From an uncultured Caulobacterales bacterium (lineage in GTDB: Bacteria > Pseudomonadota > Alphaproteobacteria > Caulobacterales > Caulobacteraceae), in assembly GCA_903837135.1 (NCBI GenBank), contig CAILTK010000072.1, positions 1 through 64,000 on the forward strand: a stretch of 64,000 nucleotides of DNA, read 5' to 3'. The position numbers and the translations under genes are program-made. The notes beneath the pieces were generated by a model, which was not told the origin of the DNA, did not search any database, and saw nothing but the letters and a program-made list of their open reading frames with translations. Shown here piece by piece: positions 39,906 to 49,752 of this stretch (the stretch's first letter is position 1; each line of letters begins with the position of its first letter).

Positions 39906-40670
39906 TCAGGGGCGGGTCTGGATATAGCCGCGCTGGTCGCCCTCGAGCCGGAGCGCGGTGAGGACGCCGGTCGCATAGGCGCCGGTATCGATATCGATCC
40001 GGCCCGGCCCCTCGGACGGCTCGGCGAAGGGCGTGTGGCCGTGCACGATCATCTGCGGCAGCCATGGGGGCGCATCGAGAAACGCCTCGCGGATCCACAG
40101 CATGTCCTCGTCCACCTGCTGCGCCAGCGGCGTGTTGGGGCGAAAGCCCGCATGGACGAACAGGTAGTCGCCGATCTCCGCGAAGGGCTGCAGTTCGCTC
40201 AGGAACCGCAGGTGGTCGGCGGGCAGGGCCAGGCGCAAGGCGTCGCGCGCCGCGATCCAGTCCTCCGGCTTGCGGGTGTGTGGGGCGACGACCCCATAGG
40301 ACAGCAGGGTGTCGCGGCCGCCGTACTCGCACCAGGTGGAGCCGGTCCTGGGTCGCTCCAGGAAGTCGAGCATGGCTGATTCGTGATTGCCGCGAAGCGC
40401 TGTGAGCCGCCCGTGGCCGCCGCTCTTCTGCAGCTCGACCAACATCTCAATGACGCGTCGCGATTCCGCGCCCCGGTCGACATAGTCGCCCAGCATGACG
40501 AGGCGGGGCCGCAGGTCCGGACGGCTGGCCGCGTCGGTCCCGATCTACTCCAGCAGAGCGGCGAGCAGATCGGCGCGACCGTGAACGTCGCCGATGGCGT
40601 AGACGACCTCGCCCATCGGCGCGGACGCCGCGATGGGGAGCGCCTTGGTTTTTCGTCGAAGCCAGGCCAT
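39906..40670 (-). pseudogene. Serine/threonine-phosphatase-like metallophosphoesterase interrupted by an amber codon
   Basis: On the minus strand an ATG at 40670 opens a frame that runs M-A-W-L-R-R-K-T-K to the first metal motif G-D-V-H-G-R (residues 27-32) and L-L-A-A-L-L-E, then meets TAG at 40547-40545 (codon 42). The same frame continues after it to 39906 with I-G-T-D, G-D-Y-V-D-R-G, G-N-H-E and H-G-H-T, all of the family's remaining motifs. There is no frame shift, so the damage is a single stop codon. A restart at ATG 40496 would lack the G-D-V-H-G metal ligands and should be inactive. Intact length would be about 254 residues. It may be a recent pseudogene, a sequencing error or a suppressible stop. 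Confidence 0.8.
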
Positions 40671-40770
40671 GACGTCCTACCGGCGATCGCGGGGGCGCAC
40701 GCCTTGCCGATGCATAACGCGCCAGCGTGAACAAAGGTGATGCGATCGCGTCCCCGCGGCCGGCCGGGTC

Positions 40771-41547
40771 TCAGATCCCGCCGTACCACTCGTAGCCGCG
40801 ATCCTCCCAATAGCCGCCGTGACCGCCGTGCAGATGGTCGAGGCTGGCGACCGCCTCGAGCTTCATCACGTACTTGGCCTGCTTGTAACCGAGGTGACGC
40901 TCGACGCGCAGGCGGATCGGCGCCCCGTGCGGCACCTCCAGCGGCGCGTCGTTCATGTCGTAGGCGAGGATGGTCTGCGGGTGGAAGGCGTCGGCCAGGC
41001 CGATGCTTTCGTAATAGTCGTCAGAGCCGTCGCCGGCGTCGCCCAGGCTGTCGGCGCAATGGAAGACGATGTACTTCGCCTGCGGCTTCAGCTTCGCCCG
41101 GGCCAGCAGGTCGCCAAGCTTGGCCCCCTTCCACTTGCCGATGCAGCTCCAGCCCTCCACGCAGTCGTGCCGGGTGATCTGCGTGCGCGAAGGCAGCGCG
41201 CGGAGCTGGTCGAGCGAGAGCGACAGCGGGTGTTCGACCAGACCGGCCACCTCGAGCTTCCAGTCCCTGAAACCGGCGTCCCTGAGGGCGACGTAGGCGT
41301 CGCTGTCCGGATCGGTCGAGCCGTTCGGCTTGAAGAACCTGGAGATTTCGCTTTCCTTGTACTCGGGCGCAAGCTGACCCGGCGACAGGATCAGGCGCTG
41401 CGCCTTGCGCGTCAGCACCTCCGCCGAGCCGACCGCGCGCGCGACCTTGTCGTCGTCGGCGATCTGGTCGCAGGCGCCGAGGGCGGCCGCGCCCGATGCG
41501 GCGATCAGCGCCGCGACCCGGCGGCGGTTGAACATCGAGCGGATCAT
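40771..41547 (-). CDS. Sulfite-oxidase-like molybdopterin enzyme (MsrP/YedY-related), possible lipoprotein
   Basis: Single-domain molybdopterin oxidoreductase of 258 residues. The molybdenum-ligating cysteine is C129 in R-H-D-C-V-E-G-W-S-C. The H-P-L-S-L-S-L region and the W-K-G-A-K-L-G-D-L-L segment are typical of the sulfite-oxidase fold. The N-terminus has R-R-R-V-A-A-L-I-A-A followed by L-G-A-C (C26), which looks like a lipobox, so the enzyme may be membrane-anchored in the periplasm. It starts inside the stop of the cytochrome b gene (ATGA), so the pair forms a quinol-linked system, as in MsrP/MsrQ. The partner is not MsrQ but a hydrogenase-type cytochrome b561. The substrate is unknown. 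Confidence 0.87.
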   Translation of the reverse strand: MIRSMFNRRRVAALIAASGAAALGACDQIADDDKVARAVGSAEVLTRKAQRLILSPGQLAPEYKESEISRFFKPNGSTDPDSDAYVALRDAGFRDWKLEVAGLVEHPLSLSLDQLRALPSRTQITRHDCVEGWSCIGKWKGAKLGDLLARAKLKPQAKYIVFHCADSLGDAGDGSDDYYESIGLADAFHPQTILAYDMNDAPLEVPHGAPIRLRVERHLGYKQAKYVMKLEAVASLDHLHGGHGGYWEDRGYEWYGGI

Positions 41548-42434
41548 TCACCGGCTCCTTCTGAGGCGACCCGTGCGGGCGCCGTCGTCTTGACGGCGAA
41601 ATAGCCGGTCACGATCGAGCGCATCTCGTTGAACAGGCCTGCGGCGAACACCTCGAAGATATGGATCAGGAAGAAGATGACGATGGACGACGCGGACAGG
41701 AAGTGAATCGTCCGCGCCGATTGCCGGCCGCCGAACACCCAGAGCAGGCCCGGAAAGGCCGCGTCCATGCCCGGCGACATGGTGAGGCCGGTCAGCAGCA
41801 TCAGCGGCAGAAGGCCGTACAGCACCACCAGATAGGCCAGCTTCTGCAGCACATTGTAGCGTGTCGCCGCCTCGCCCTCCGCATGCTTCAACCGGATGTG
41901 CTCCCAGATCGAGGCGGGGATGGATTTGAGGTCTTCGACCGTGGGCCAGAGGTCGCGTTTCAGATGCCGGCTCCAAAGCGTGTAGGCGACGAAGAAGGCG
42001 CCGTTCAGCACGAAGATCCACGCGAACAGGAAGTGCCAGTGCCGGCCGGCGCCGAGGTCGCGCAGGCTGGGGATGGTGGCCCAGCGGGGGAAGGCCCGGT
42101 CCTCGGGCTGGCCGTCCGCGCCCTTGGAGGCGCCCAGCACGCCGGTGGTGTCGAACGGGTGGCCGAACACGGTGGTCACGCCGCGCATCCGCGGGCCGTC
42201 GCCAGCGGAATCGATCGACACGAGTGGATGGTCGAAGTTGGTGGTCATGCCCCAGCTGAGCTGCGGGTCGGCGTTGAAGATCTGCAGGCCGCTCAGCAAC
42301 AGGAGCAGCAGCGACAGGGCGTTGATCCAGTGCCAACTGCGTACCCACAGGGTGTGGCGATAGATCAGCCGGGTCCGGGGCTCCGCGATCGCCGACGCGG
42401 TGACGGCCGCGTCTTCCGCCGCAAGTTCGCTCAT
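41544..42434 (-). CDS. Cytochrome b561-type membrane subunit
   Basis: Di-haem b-type membrane protein of 296 residues, resembling the Ni/Fe-hydrogenase cytochrome b/thiosulfate reductase gamma group. Helix 1 (about 32-52) holds H35 in W-V-R-S-W-H-W. Others are near 130-155, 200-225 and 245-275, with a His pair in F-L-L-I-H-I-F. A loop of some 70 residues after helix 1 is Asp/Gly-rich and probably periplasmic. ATG 42434 follows GGAGGGC. Its stop overlaps the start of the molybdoenzyme gene by four bases, so it most likely carries electrons between the quinone pool and that enzyme. Confidence 0.85.
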   Translation of the reverse strand: MSELAAEDAAVTASAIAEPRTRLIYRHTLWVRSWHWINALSLLLLLLSGLQIFNADPQLSWGMTTNFDHPLVSIDSAGDGPRMRGVTTVFGHPFDTTGVLGASKGADGQPEDRAFPRWATIPSLRDLGAGRHWHFLFAWIFVLNGAFFVAYTLWSRHLKRDLWPTVEDLKSIPASIWEHIRLKHAEGEAATRYNVLQKLAYLVVLYGLLPLMLLTGLTMSPGMDAAFPGLLWVFGGRQSARTIHFLSASSIVIFFLIHIFEVFAAGLFNEMRSIVTGYFAVKTTAPARVASEGAGE

Positions 42435-42663
42435 GACGCCCTCCGATGCAGTGCAGTCTGACCCCAGTTCGCGCCGAGGCCAACCTGGTTTCAATCCTGC
42501 GAGATTTACGAACGGCCACGCTGGGCCCGCAACCCGGCCAGCTTTGCGCCAAGGGGCGCTTTTTGTCTTTAATTTAAGGCGTTTGCGAGCCCGCCGTCGA
42601 TTGACGGCCCGCCGGCGCTCTGGCTCCCTTTCCACGCCGGTAAAGGCTCGACCGGCGGAGATC

Positions 42664-45600
42664 ATGGACATGGCGGGGGGGTTTTCGCGGGCGGCGATCG
42701 CGGCGGTGGTCGCGGGCGTCGTCGTGGCGTTCGGCGCGGGCGTCGTCATCGGCAAGATGTCGCCGAGCCGGCCGCCGGGCGCCGCCCCCGAGCAGGGGTT
42801 CGACTGGCCCTTGTTCGGCAAGCCGCGCGCCGCCGGCGCGGTCAGGCCCGCCGTCCCCAAGCCTGACGGGTTCGCGGTCTGGACCACCCGGATCGACACC
42901 AGCCAGACCCAGCCCCTGGCCTGCGTCCGCATGACCCGCGAGCTCGATCCGTCGAGATCCTACGGCGACTTCGTGCAGGTCCAGCCCGACCTCGGTCACG
43001 CTCCGGCCGTATCGGTGCGCGGGGACGAGCTGTGCATCGCCGGGACCGGCTTCGACAGCCACCGCTTCACCCTCTTGAAGGGCCTTCGCGCCCGCACCGG
43101 CGAGACCCTGAGCGAGAACGCCGACGTCGACTTCACCTTCGGCGACAAGCCGCCGTCGATCGCCTTCGCCGGCGAAGGGGTGATTCTGCCGCGCGAGGAG
43201 TCCGACGGCGTCGGCATCCAGAGCGTCAACGTGGCCAAGATCGGCGTCGAGGTCTGGCGGGTGCCCGACCGCAACCTGGTCCGCCAGGAGATCAATGCCC
43301 CGGATCCGACCCCGGACGGCGGCTACAGCTACGACGAGACCGGCGCCGAACAGGAAGGCCGGATGGTGTGGAAGGGCGCCTTGCCGGTGAAGGGGCCGGC
43401 GGCCCAGACCGCCACCACCGTCTTCCCGCTCGGCAGCGTGCTGAAGGACATGCCGCCCGGCGCCTATGTGATCAAGGCGCAGGACGTCTCCGGCGGCCGC
43501 GACGTCAAGCTCGGCAAGGACAAGGCGCGCTCGGACAACGACCGTCCCGCGACGGCGCGGCGCTGGATTCTGTTCACCGACATGGCGCTGGTGGCTTACC
43601 AGGGCTCGGACGGGCTGGACGTGGTGGTCCGCTCGCTGAACAGCGCCAAGGTCATGCCGGGCGTCCGCCTGCAGCTGACCGCGCGCGACGGCGAGACCCT
43701 GGCCAACGCCAGTTCCGACGCCGACGGCCGCGTGCACTTCGACAAGGCGCTGCTGGCCGGCGAAGGCTCGCAGCACGCCAAGATGGTCATGGCCTACGGC
43801 CCCAAGGTGGATTTCACCGCCCTCGACCTCGACCGCTCGCCGGTCGACCTGTCGCACCAGCCGGTGCAGGGCCGCACGGCCACGGGCGAGGTCGACGCCT
43901 ATCTCTACGCCGACCGCGGGATTTATCGCCCGGGCGAGATCGTCCACTTGGTGTCGCTGGTCCGCGACCGGCTGGCCAAGGCGGTCAAGGACCGCAAGGG
44001 CGCCCTGGTCATCCGCCGGCCCTCCGGCGTCGAGTACCAGAAGGTCCGCTTCGACAAGGTGGCGGACGGCGCCGTGGCCCAGGACGTGATCCTGCCCAAG
44101 AGCGCGCCGCACGGGCGCTGGCGCGCGACGCTGGAGATGGACGGCTCCGACACGCCCGCCGGCGAGGTCGACTTCCAGGTCGAGGACTTCGCGCCCCAGC
44201 GGCTCGACGTGAAGATCGACGGCAGGGCCGCGACGCCCGTCGCCGCCGCCGAGGTGCGCAAGGTGGATGTGACCGCCCGCTTCCTCTACGGCGCCACCGG
44301 CGCCGGCCTGCAGACCCAGGGCGAGGCGCGCATCCGGATCGACGCGGACCCCTTCCCGGCGCTGAAGGACTACAAGTGGGGCGATCAGAAGGCCCCCTTC
44401 GACGAGAAGTTCGAGGAGCTGGGCTCGACCGTGACCGACGGCCAGGGCCATGCCGTCCTGAGCTTCGACGCCGCCAAGGCCGGCGATACCGCCGTGCCCC
44501 TCGCCGCCTCGGTCACCGCCTCGGTGTTCGAGCCTGGCGGGCGGCCCGTGCGCGAGAGCGCCGAGCTGAAGATCCGCACCAAGCCGCTCTATCTCGGGGT
44601 GAAGACCGCCTCGGCCGGCTCCGGCGACAGCCCGACCCAGATGTTCGACATCGTCGCCGTCGACGCCTCGGGCCGGCGCGTGGCAGCGCAGGGCGTCAGC
44701 TATAATCTGATCGCCGAGAACTGGACCTATGACTGGTATCAGAAGGACGGCCGCTGGAGCTGGCGGCGCAATGCGCGCGACAAGAGCATCGTCGCCGGCG
44801 TGCTCGACATCGGCGCCGGTCAGCCCGCGCGCCTGACCCGCCGCCTGCCGTGGGGCGACTACCGGCTGGAGCTGACCGAAGCCAGGACCGGCGCACGGAC
44901 CGTGATCCGCATCGCCCCCGGCTGGGGCGACGCGGCCACCGACGCCGAGGCGCCGGACACGGTGCGCGTGTCGGCGGGGACAGGGTCCTATGTGCAGGGC
45001 GACACCGTCACGCTTCACCTGCAGGCGCCCTACGCCGGCGAGGCCCAGGTGGCGGTGGCCACCGACCGGGTGATCGACTTCAAGACCCTGTCAGTCGGCA
45101 AGGACGGGGCGACGGTGAAGCTGAAGACCTCGGCGGCCTGGAACGGCGGGGCCTACGTGCTGGTCAGCGTGATCCAGCCGCGCGACCCCTCGGTGACGCC
45201 CAAGCCGCGCCGGGCGCTCGGCCTGATCTACATCCCGCTCGACCCCAAGGGCCGCAAGCTGACCGTGGCGCTCGGCGCGCCGCCCAAGCTCGACAGCAAG
45301 GCCCAGGTGACCATCCCCGTTTCCGTGCAGGGCCTGGGTTTCGGCCAGCACGCGCACGTGACCGTGGCCGCGGTGGACGAGGGGATTCTGCGCATCACCC
45401 ACCAGGCCAATCCCGACCCGGTGAAATGGTACTTCGGCAAGCGGGCGCTGACGCTCGATTATCGCGACGACTACGGTCGGCTGCTCGATCCCAACCTCGG
45501 CGCGCCGGCGGCGCTGAACTACGGCGCCGACGAGATCGGCGGCCAGGGTCTGTCGGTGGTGCCGATCAAGACCGTGGCCCTGTGGTCCGGGGTGGTGACC

Positions 45601-47616
45601 ACCGGCGCCGACGGCAAGGCGACGATCCGTCTGCCCGCCGCCGACTTCAACGGCGAACTGCGGCTGATGGCCGTGGCCTGGACCGACAACGCCGTCGGCT
45701 CGGGCGCATCGAAGATGACCGTGCGCCAGGCGGTGGTGGCCGATCTGGCCACGCCGCGGTTCCTGGCCCCCGGCGATCAGGCCTCCGCCACGCTCGAGCT
45801 GCACAATGTGGAGGGCCGGCCCGGCGGCTATACGGCGAAGATCGCCGGGGCCGGCGGCCTGATGGCGCCGTTCGAGAAGCTCTATCAGCTGGCCCTCGGC
45901 CAGCGGGTGGTGGAGCGGACGCCGCTGAACGCACCCACCGTGGCCGGGATCGGCCGCGTCGATCTCAGCGTCGCTGGCCCGGGCTTCGCCACCCAGAAAT
46001 CCTATCCGCTGCAGACCCGCATCGGCTGGGGCCCGGTCACCCGCACGGTCACCGACGCCCAGGCGCCGGGGCAGGCCTACACCCCGCCGGTCGCGTTGCT
46101 GGACGGCCTGTCGGCGGGCACGGTGTCGATGACCATCAGCTACTCCCCGTTCAAGGGCTTCGACCCCGGCCCGATCGCCGACGCTCTGAACCGCTATCCC
46201 TACGGCTGCACCGAACAGCAGGTCTCCACCGCCTGGCCATTGCTCTACGCCGCCGAACTGGCGTCCGATCCCCGCGCCAAACGGGTGACTCCCGGCCTGA
46301 TCGAGGCGGTGTCCAAGCTGCTCGACCGGCAGTCCACCGACGGGGCCTTCGGCCTGTGGCGCCCCGGCGACGGCGAGGCCGACGGCTGGCTCGGCGCCTA
46401 CGCCGTCGACTTCCTGCTTTCGGCGCGGGCCCAGGGCGTGCCCATGCCCGACGAGGCGGTGAACCGGGCTCTGGCCGCCCTGCGGTCGATCTCCCGGCCC
46501 GACGGCTATGTGAGCTCCGGCTACAAGCTTGACTATCCCGGCCCCTGGTTCACCACGCCGGACGCCGCCAAGGCGGCCACCGCGCGGCTGCGGTCGCGCG
46601 CCGCCGCCTACGCCCTCTACGACATGGCCAAGGGCGGTCAGGGCGACCTGGCCCGGCTGCGCTGGTTCCACGACGTCCAGTTCAAGGACGAGGCCTCGCC
46701 CCTGGCCATGGCCCAGGTCGGCGCCGGCCTCGCCCTGACGGGCGACCGGGCCCGCGCCCACGACAGTTTCGTGCGGGCGCAGGCCGCGCTCGGCTTCAAG
46801 GACGCGGACGACTGGTATCAGAGTCCGCTGCGCGACCTCGGCGGGGTGATCGCGCTGGCCTATGAGGCCGGCGAGCCCGGCGTGGCGCATGCGCTGCAAG
46901 ACCGGCTGGCCGGCGCGGTGAAGGACCCCGACCGCCTCAACACCCAGGAGGAGGCGCGCCTGCTGCAGGCCGCTCACGCCATGCTGAAGGCCGCGGGACC
47001 GATGCGGATCGACACCGCCGGGGTGAACCGGCTCACCGACGGCCGCTTCATGGTCGGCCGCCTGCAGGACGCCCGCCTGACCAACCGCGGAACCGGCGTG
47101 GTGTGGCGTACGGTGACCGTGCGCGGCCAGCCGACCGCAGCGCCCCAAGCCATGGGCGCGGGCATGAGCGTGTCCAAGCGGCTGTTCACCATGACCGGCG
47201 TCCCGGCCAGCGCCGCGGCGCTGAAACAGGGCGACCGGGTGATCGTGCTGATCTCCGGCGCCTCGCAGCAGGGCCGCTCGATGATGGCGGTGGTGGACGA
47301 CGCCCTGCCCGCCGGCTTCGAGGTGGAGACCGTGCTGGGCCCGCAGGACGGGGCGTCGACCCAGAAGGATCAGGCCGGAGGGCCGTTCAGGTTCCTGGGC
47401 GCCCTCACTGAGGTCAGCGTGCAGGAGGCCCGTGACGACCGCTATGTCGCCTCGCTGAGCCTGCCCGGAAACAAGAGCTTCGCCGTCGCCTACGTGGCGC
47501 GCGCGACCACCCCGGGCGACTTTTTCCTGCCTGGGGTCGAGGCGCGCGACATGTACCATCCGGCCGTCGCCGCCCGCTCCGCCGCCGGCCGAGCGAAGAT
47601 CGCCGCGGGGCCGTGA
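42664..47616 (+). CDS. Bacterial alpha-2-macroglobulin (thioester type)
   Basis: Large periplasmic protease-trapping protein, 1650 residues, thought to protect the envelope. A membrane anchor lies at about 7-30 rather than a lipoprotein signal as in E. coli YfhM. Repeated MG domains precede the bait-like region. The thioester motif is complete: C1182-T-E-Q1185 in Y-G-C-T-E-Q-Q. Its presence separates it from thioester-less copies. ATG 42664 has GGCGGAG ahead. The PbpC gene overlaps its stop (GTGA), the classical partner that repairs murein at damage sites. It is divergent from the cytochrome b gene; the 229-base gap contains an AT-rich TTTAATTTAA near 42573 that may belong to its promoter. 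Confidence 0.93.
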   Translation: MDMAGGFSRAAIAAVVAGVVVAFGAGVVIGKMSPSRPPGAAPEQGFDWPLFGKPRAAGAVRPAVPKPDGFAVWTTRIDTSQTQPLACVRMTRELDPSRSYGDFVQVQPDLGHAPAVSVRGDELCIAGTGFDSHRFTLLKGLRARTGETLSENADVDFTFGDKPPSIAFAGEGVILPREESDGVGIQSVNVAKIGVEVWRVPDRNLVRQEINAPDPTPDGGYSYDETGAEQEGRMVWKGALPVKGPAAQTATTVFPLGSVLKDMPPGAYVIKAQDVSGGRDVKLGKDKARSDNDRPATARRWILFTDMALVAYQGSDGLDVVVRSLNSAKVMPGVRLQLTARDGETLANASSDADGRVHFDKALLAGEGSQHAKMVMAYGPKVDFTALDLDRSPVDLSHQPVQGRTATGEVDAYLYADRGIYRPGEIVHLVSLVRDRLAKAVKDRKGALVIRRPSGVEYQKVRFDKVADGAVAQDVILPKSAPHGRWRATLEMDGSDTPAGEVDFQVEDFAPQRLDVKIDGRAATPVAAAEVRKVDVTARFLYGATGAGLQTQGEARIRIDADPFPALKDYKWGDQKAPFDEKFEELGSTVTDGQGHAVLSFDAAKAGDTAVPLAASVTASVFEPGGRPVRESAELKIRTKPLYLGVKTASAGSGDSPTQMFDIVAVDASGRRVAAQGVSYNLIAENWTYDWYQKDGRWSWRRNARDKSIVAGVLDIGAGQPARLTRRLPWGDYRLELTEARTGARTVIRIAPGWGDAATDAEAPDTVRVSAGTGSYVQGDTVTLHLQAPYAGEAQVAVATDRVIDFKTLSVGKDGATVKLKTSAAWNGGAYVLVSVIQPRDPSVTPKPRRALGLIYIPLDPKGRKLTVALGAPPKLDSKAQVTIPVSVQGLGFGQHAHVTVAAVDEGILRITHQANPDPVKWYFGKRALTLDYRDDYGRLLDPNLGAPAALNYGADEIGGQGLSVVPIKTVALWSGVVTTGADGKATIRLPAADFNGELRLMAVAWTDNAVGSGASKMTVRQAVVADLATPRFLAPGDQASATLELHNVEGRPGGYTAKIAGAGGLMAPFEKLYQLALGQRVVERTPLNAPTVAGIGRVDLSVAGPGFATQKSYPLQTRIGWGPVTRTVTDAQAPGQAYTPPVALLDGLSAGTVSMTISYSPFKGFDPGPIADALNRYPYGCTEQQVSTAWPLLYAAELASDPRAKRVTPGLIEAVSKLLDRQSTDGAFGLWRPGDGEADGWLGAYAVDFLLSARAQGVPMPDEAVNRALAALRSISRPDGYVSSGYKLDYPGPWFTTPDAAKAATARLRSRAAAYALYDMAKGGQGDLARLRWFHDVQFKDEASPLAMAQVGAGLALTGDRARAHDSFVRAQAALGFKDADDWYQSPLRDLGGVIALAYEAGEPGVAHALQDRLAGAVKDPDRLNTQEEARLLQAAHAMLKAAGPMRIDTAGVNRLTDGRFMVGRLQDARLTNRGTGVVWRTVTVRGQPTAAPQAMGAGMSVSKRLFTMTGVPASAAALKQGDRVIVLISGASQQGRSMMAVVDDALPAGFEVETVLGPQDGASTQKDQAGGPFRFLGALTEVSVQEARDDRYVASLSLPGNKSFAVAYVARATTPGDFFLPGVEARDMYHPAVAARSAAGRAKIAAGP

Positions 47617-49664
47617 ACGGGTTCGTTCGGGGGCTGACGCTCGGTCTGATCGCCGTCCTCGCCGTCGAGGTGCTGCTGTTCGGCCTCGACACGGTGTTGC
47701 CGCCGGACCTCGGCAAGGCGCAGCGGTCCTCGCCCGTGGTGCTGGACCGGGGCGGCGCCTGGCTGCGCGCCCTGCCGGTGGAGCATGGCCGCTGGCGGAT
47801 CCGGGACGACCTCGACCGCACTGATCCGGTGTTCGTGCAGCGAGTGCTGGCGGTGGAGGACGCGCGGTTCGGGCTGCATCCCGGCGTCGATCCGGTCTCG
47901 ATCCTGCGCGCCGCGGCCGGCGACCTGGTTCACCGGCGGATCACCTCGGGCGGCTCGACCCTGACCATGCAGGCGGCGCGGCGGCTGGAGCCCCGGCCCC
48001 GCACCCTGGCCGCCAAAGCCTTCCAGGCGGTGCGCGCCGTCCAGCTCGAGGCGCGCTACTCCAAGCGGCAGATCCTGGCCCTCTATCTCACCCTCGCGCC
48101 CTACGGCGGGTCGCTCGAGGGCGTGCGCGCCGCCTCCCTGGCCTGGTTCGGCCATGAGCCGTCGAGCCTGACCGACGGGGAGCAGGCCCTGCTGATCGCC
48201 CTGCCGCAGTCGCCGGAGGCGCGCCGGCCAGACCGGCATCCCGAGGCCGCGCGCCACGCGCGGGCGCAGGTGTTGCGCAAGCTCGTCCGCCTCCGGATGA
48301 TCACGCCCGAAGCGGCGGCGAACGCCGACGCGGAGCCTCTGCCGCGTGCGCGCAATCCGTTCCCCGGCCTGGCCTGGCAGGTCTCGGGCGAGCTGGCCCG
48401 GCATGCGCCGCCGGGTCAGCCGACCGTGATGTCGACCCTCGACGCGGTGCTGCAGCGCCGGCTCGAGCCCTTGGCCGCGGCGATGGCGGAAAAGCAGGGC
48501 GAAGCCTCCTCGGCCGCCATCCTGGTGGTGGACGTGAAGACCAGGGCGGTCCGCGCCGCCGTGGCCTCGGCGGGACTGGGGCGCCCCGGCGGCTGGATGG
48601 ACATGACCCGCGCGCTGCGCTCGCCGGGCTCGGCGCTGAAGCCGTTCATCTACGCCATGGCCTTCGACCAGGGACTCGCCGCGCCCGACACCACGCTGAA
48701 GGACGCGCCGACCCGTTTCGACGGCTATGCGCCGGAGAACTTCGACCGCAGCTTCCATGACCAGGTGACGGCGCGCGAGGCCCTGGCCAATTCGCTGAAC
48801 GTGCCGGCCGTCGCCACCCTGGCCAAGCTCGGGCCCGAGGCGTTCGAAGCCCGGCTCACGGCCGCCGGGGCGCGCCTGGTCCGCCCGCGCACCGGCCTGA
48901 CCGACCCCGGCCTGGCGCTGGCGCTCGGCGGCGAGGGGATCACCCTGCGCGACGTGGCCATGCTCTACGCCGCGCTGGCCGACGACGGGCTGGCCAAACC
49001 GCTCGCCTGGACCGAGGCCGACGCCGCGCGGCGCGAGCATGGGGACGGCGTGCGGCTGGTGCGGCCCGAGGCGGCGCAGCAGGTGGTCGACATCCTGCGC
49101 GAAAGCCCGGCCCCGCCGGGCCGGGCGCCGAGCGCCCTGGTGGCGGACGGGGCCAAGGTGGCGTTCAAGACCGGCACCTCCTACGGCTTTCGCGACGCCG
49201 TCGCCGCGGCCATCGTCGGCGGCTACGTCGTGGTGGTGTGGACCGGCCGGCCGGACGGCGGCGCCCGGCCGGGCATGACCGGCCGCGAGGCCGCCCTGCC
49301 CCTGCTGTTCGACGTGGTCGACATCCTGCACCCGGCGCCCGAGGCGGCGCATGTCATCGCCCCCAAAGGCGCGCCCGGGGGACTGCAGGTCCTGGCCGGC
49401 GAGGACGCGGCCCCGGGGCCGCGCCTCGTCTTTCCGCCGGACGGCGCGCGGGTGGAGGCGGATAGCCTGGGCCCCGGCGCCCGCGGCTTGGCGCTGGCGG
49501 CCCGCGGCGAGGGGCTTCGCTGGTATGTGGAGGGGCGACCTTTGGCGACCGACGCCGCCGGGCAGGCGGTCTGGAAGCCGGACGCGCCGGGCTTCTACCG
49601 TCTCGAGGTGACCGACGCGGAGGGGCGCCGGGCCAGGGCGAGGGTACGCATCACGGTTCATTGA
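47613..49664 (+). CDS. pbpC: Penicillin-binding protein 1C
   Basis: Bifunctional murein synthase of 683 residues. A membrane anchor (about 5-25) is followed by the glycosyltransferase domain (E82 in A-V-E-D-A-R-F, then G-G-S-T-L-T-M-Q). The transpeptidase domain has S340-A-L-K343, S-L-N near residue 394 and K-T-G-T-S near 520. A C-terminal BiPBP_C domain closes the protein. The GTG 47613 overlaps the stop of the alpha-2-macroglobulin gene by four bases, so both should be made together, as in many Gram-negatives. It probably works at sites of envelope damage rather than general growth. Confidence 0.94.
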   Translation: MNGFVRGLTLGLIAVLAVEVLLFGLDTVLPPDLGKAQRSSPVVLDRGGAWLRALPVEHGRWRIRDDLDRTDPVFVQRVLAVEDARFGLHPGVDPVSILRAAAGDLVHRRITSGGSTLTMQAARRLEPRPRTLAAKAFQAVRAVQLEARYSKRQILALYLTLAPYGGSLEGVRAASLAWFGHEPSSLTDGEQALLIALPQSPEARRPDRHPEAARHARAQVLRKLVRLRMITPEAAANADAEPLPRARNPFPGLAWQVSGELARHAPPGQPTVMSTLDAVLQRRLEPLAAAMAEKQGEASSAAILVVDVKTRAVRAAVASAGLGRPGGWMDMTRALRSPGSALKPFIYAMAFDQGLAAPDTTLKDAPTRFDGYAPENFDRSFHDQVTAREALANSLNVPAVATLAKLGPEAFEARLTAAGARLVRPRTGLTDPGLALALGGEGITLRDVAMLYAALADDGLAKPLAWTEADAARREHGDGVRLVRPEAAQQVVDILRESPAPPGRAPSALVADGAKVAFKTGTSYGFRDAVAAAIVGGYVVVVWTGRPDGGARPGMTGREAALPLLFDVVDILHPAPEAAHVIAPKGAPGGLQVLAGEDAAPGPRLVFPPDGARVEADSLGPGARGLALAARGEGLRWYVEGRPLATDAAGQAVWKPDAPGFYRLEVTDAEGRRARARVRITVH

Positions 49665-49752
49665 TCGCCCACGGAGCAAGCGGAGCCGTGAACAAGCGCG
49701 GTTGTGCGGCGTTCGGAGGGGGTCGGGGAGACCAATCACGGAGAGACCCCCT

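Noticed and set aside
40771-41547. Naming the molybdoenzyme msrP
   Set aside because: The Mo-Cys context fits the superfamily, but the partner is a cytochrome b561, not MsrQ, and the N-terminus looks lipid-modified, so the symbol was withheld.
42560-42590. CtrA-binding box in the AT-rich TTTAATTTAA upstream of the A2M gene
   Set aside because: The two TTAA halves are only one base apart instead of the seven needed for a CtrA site.
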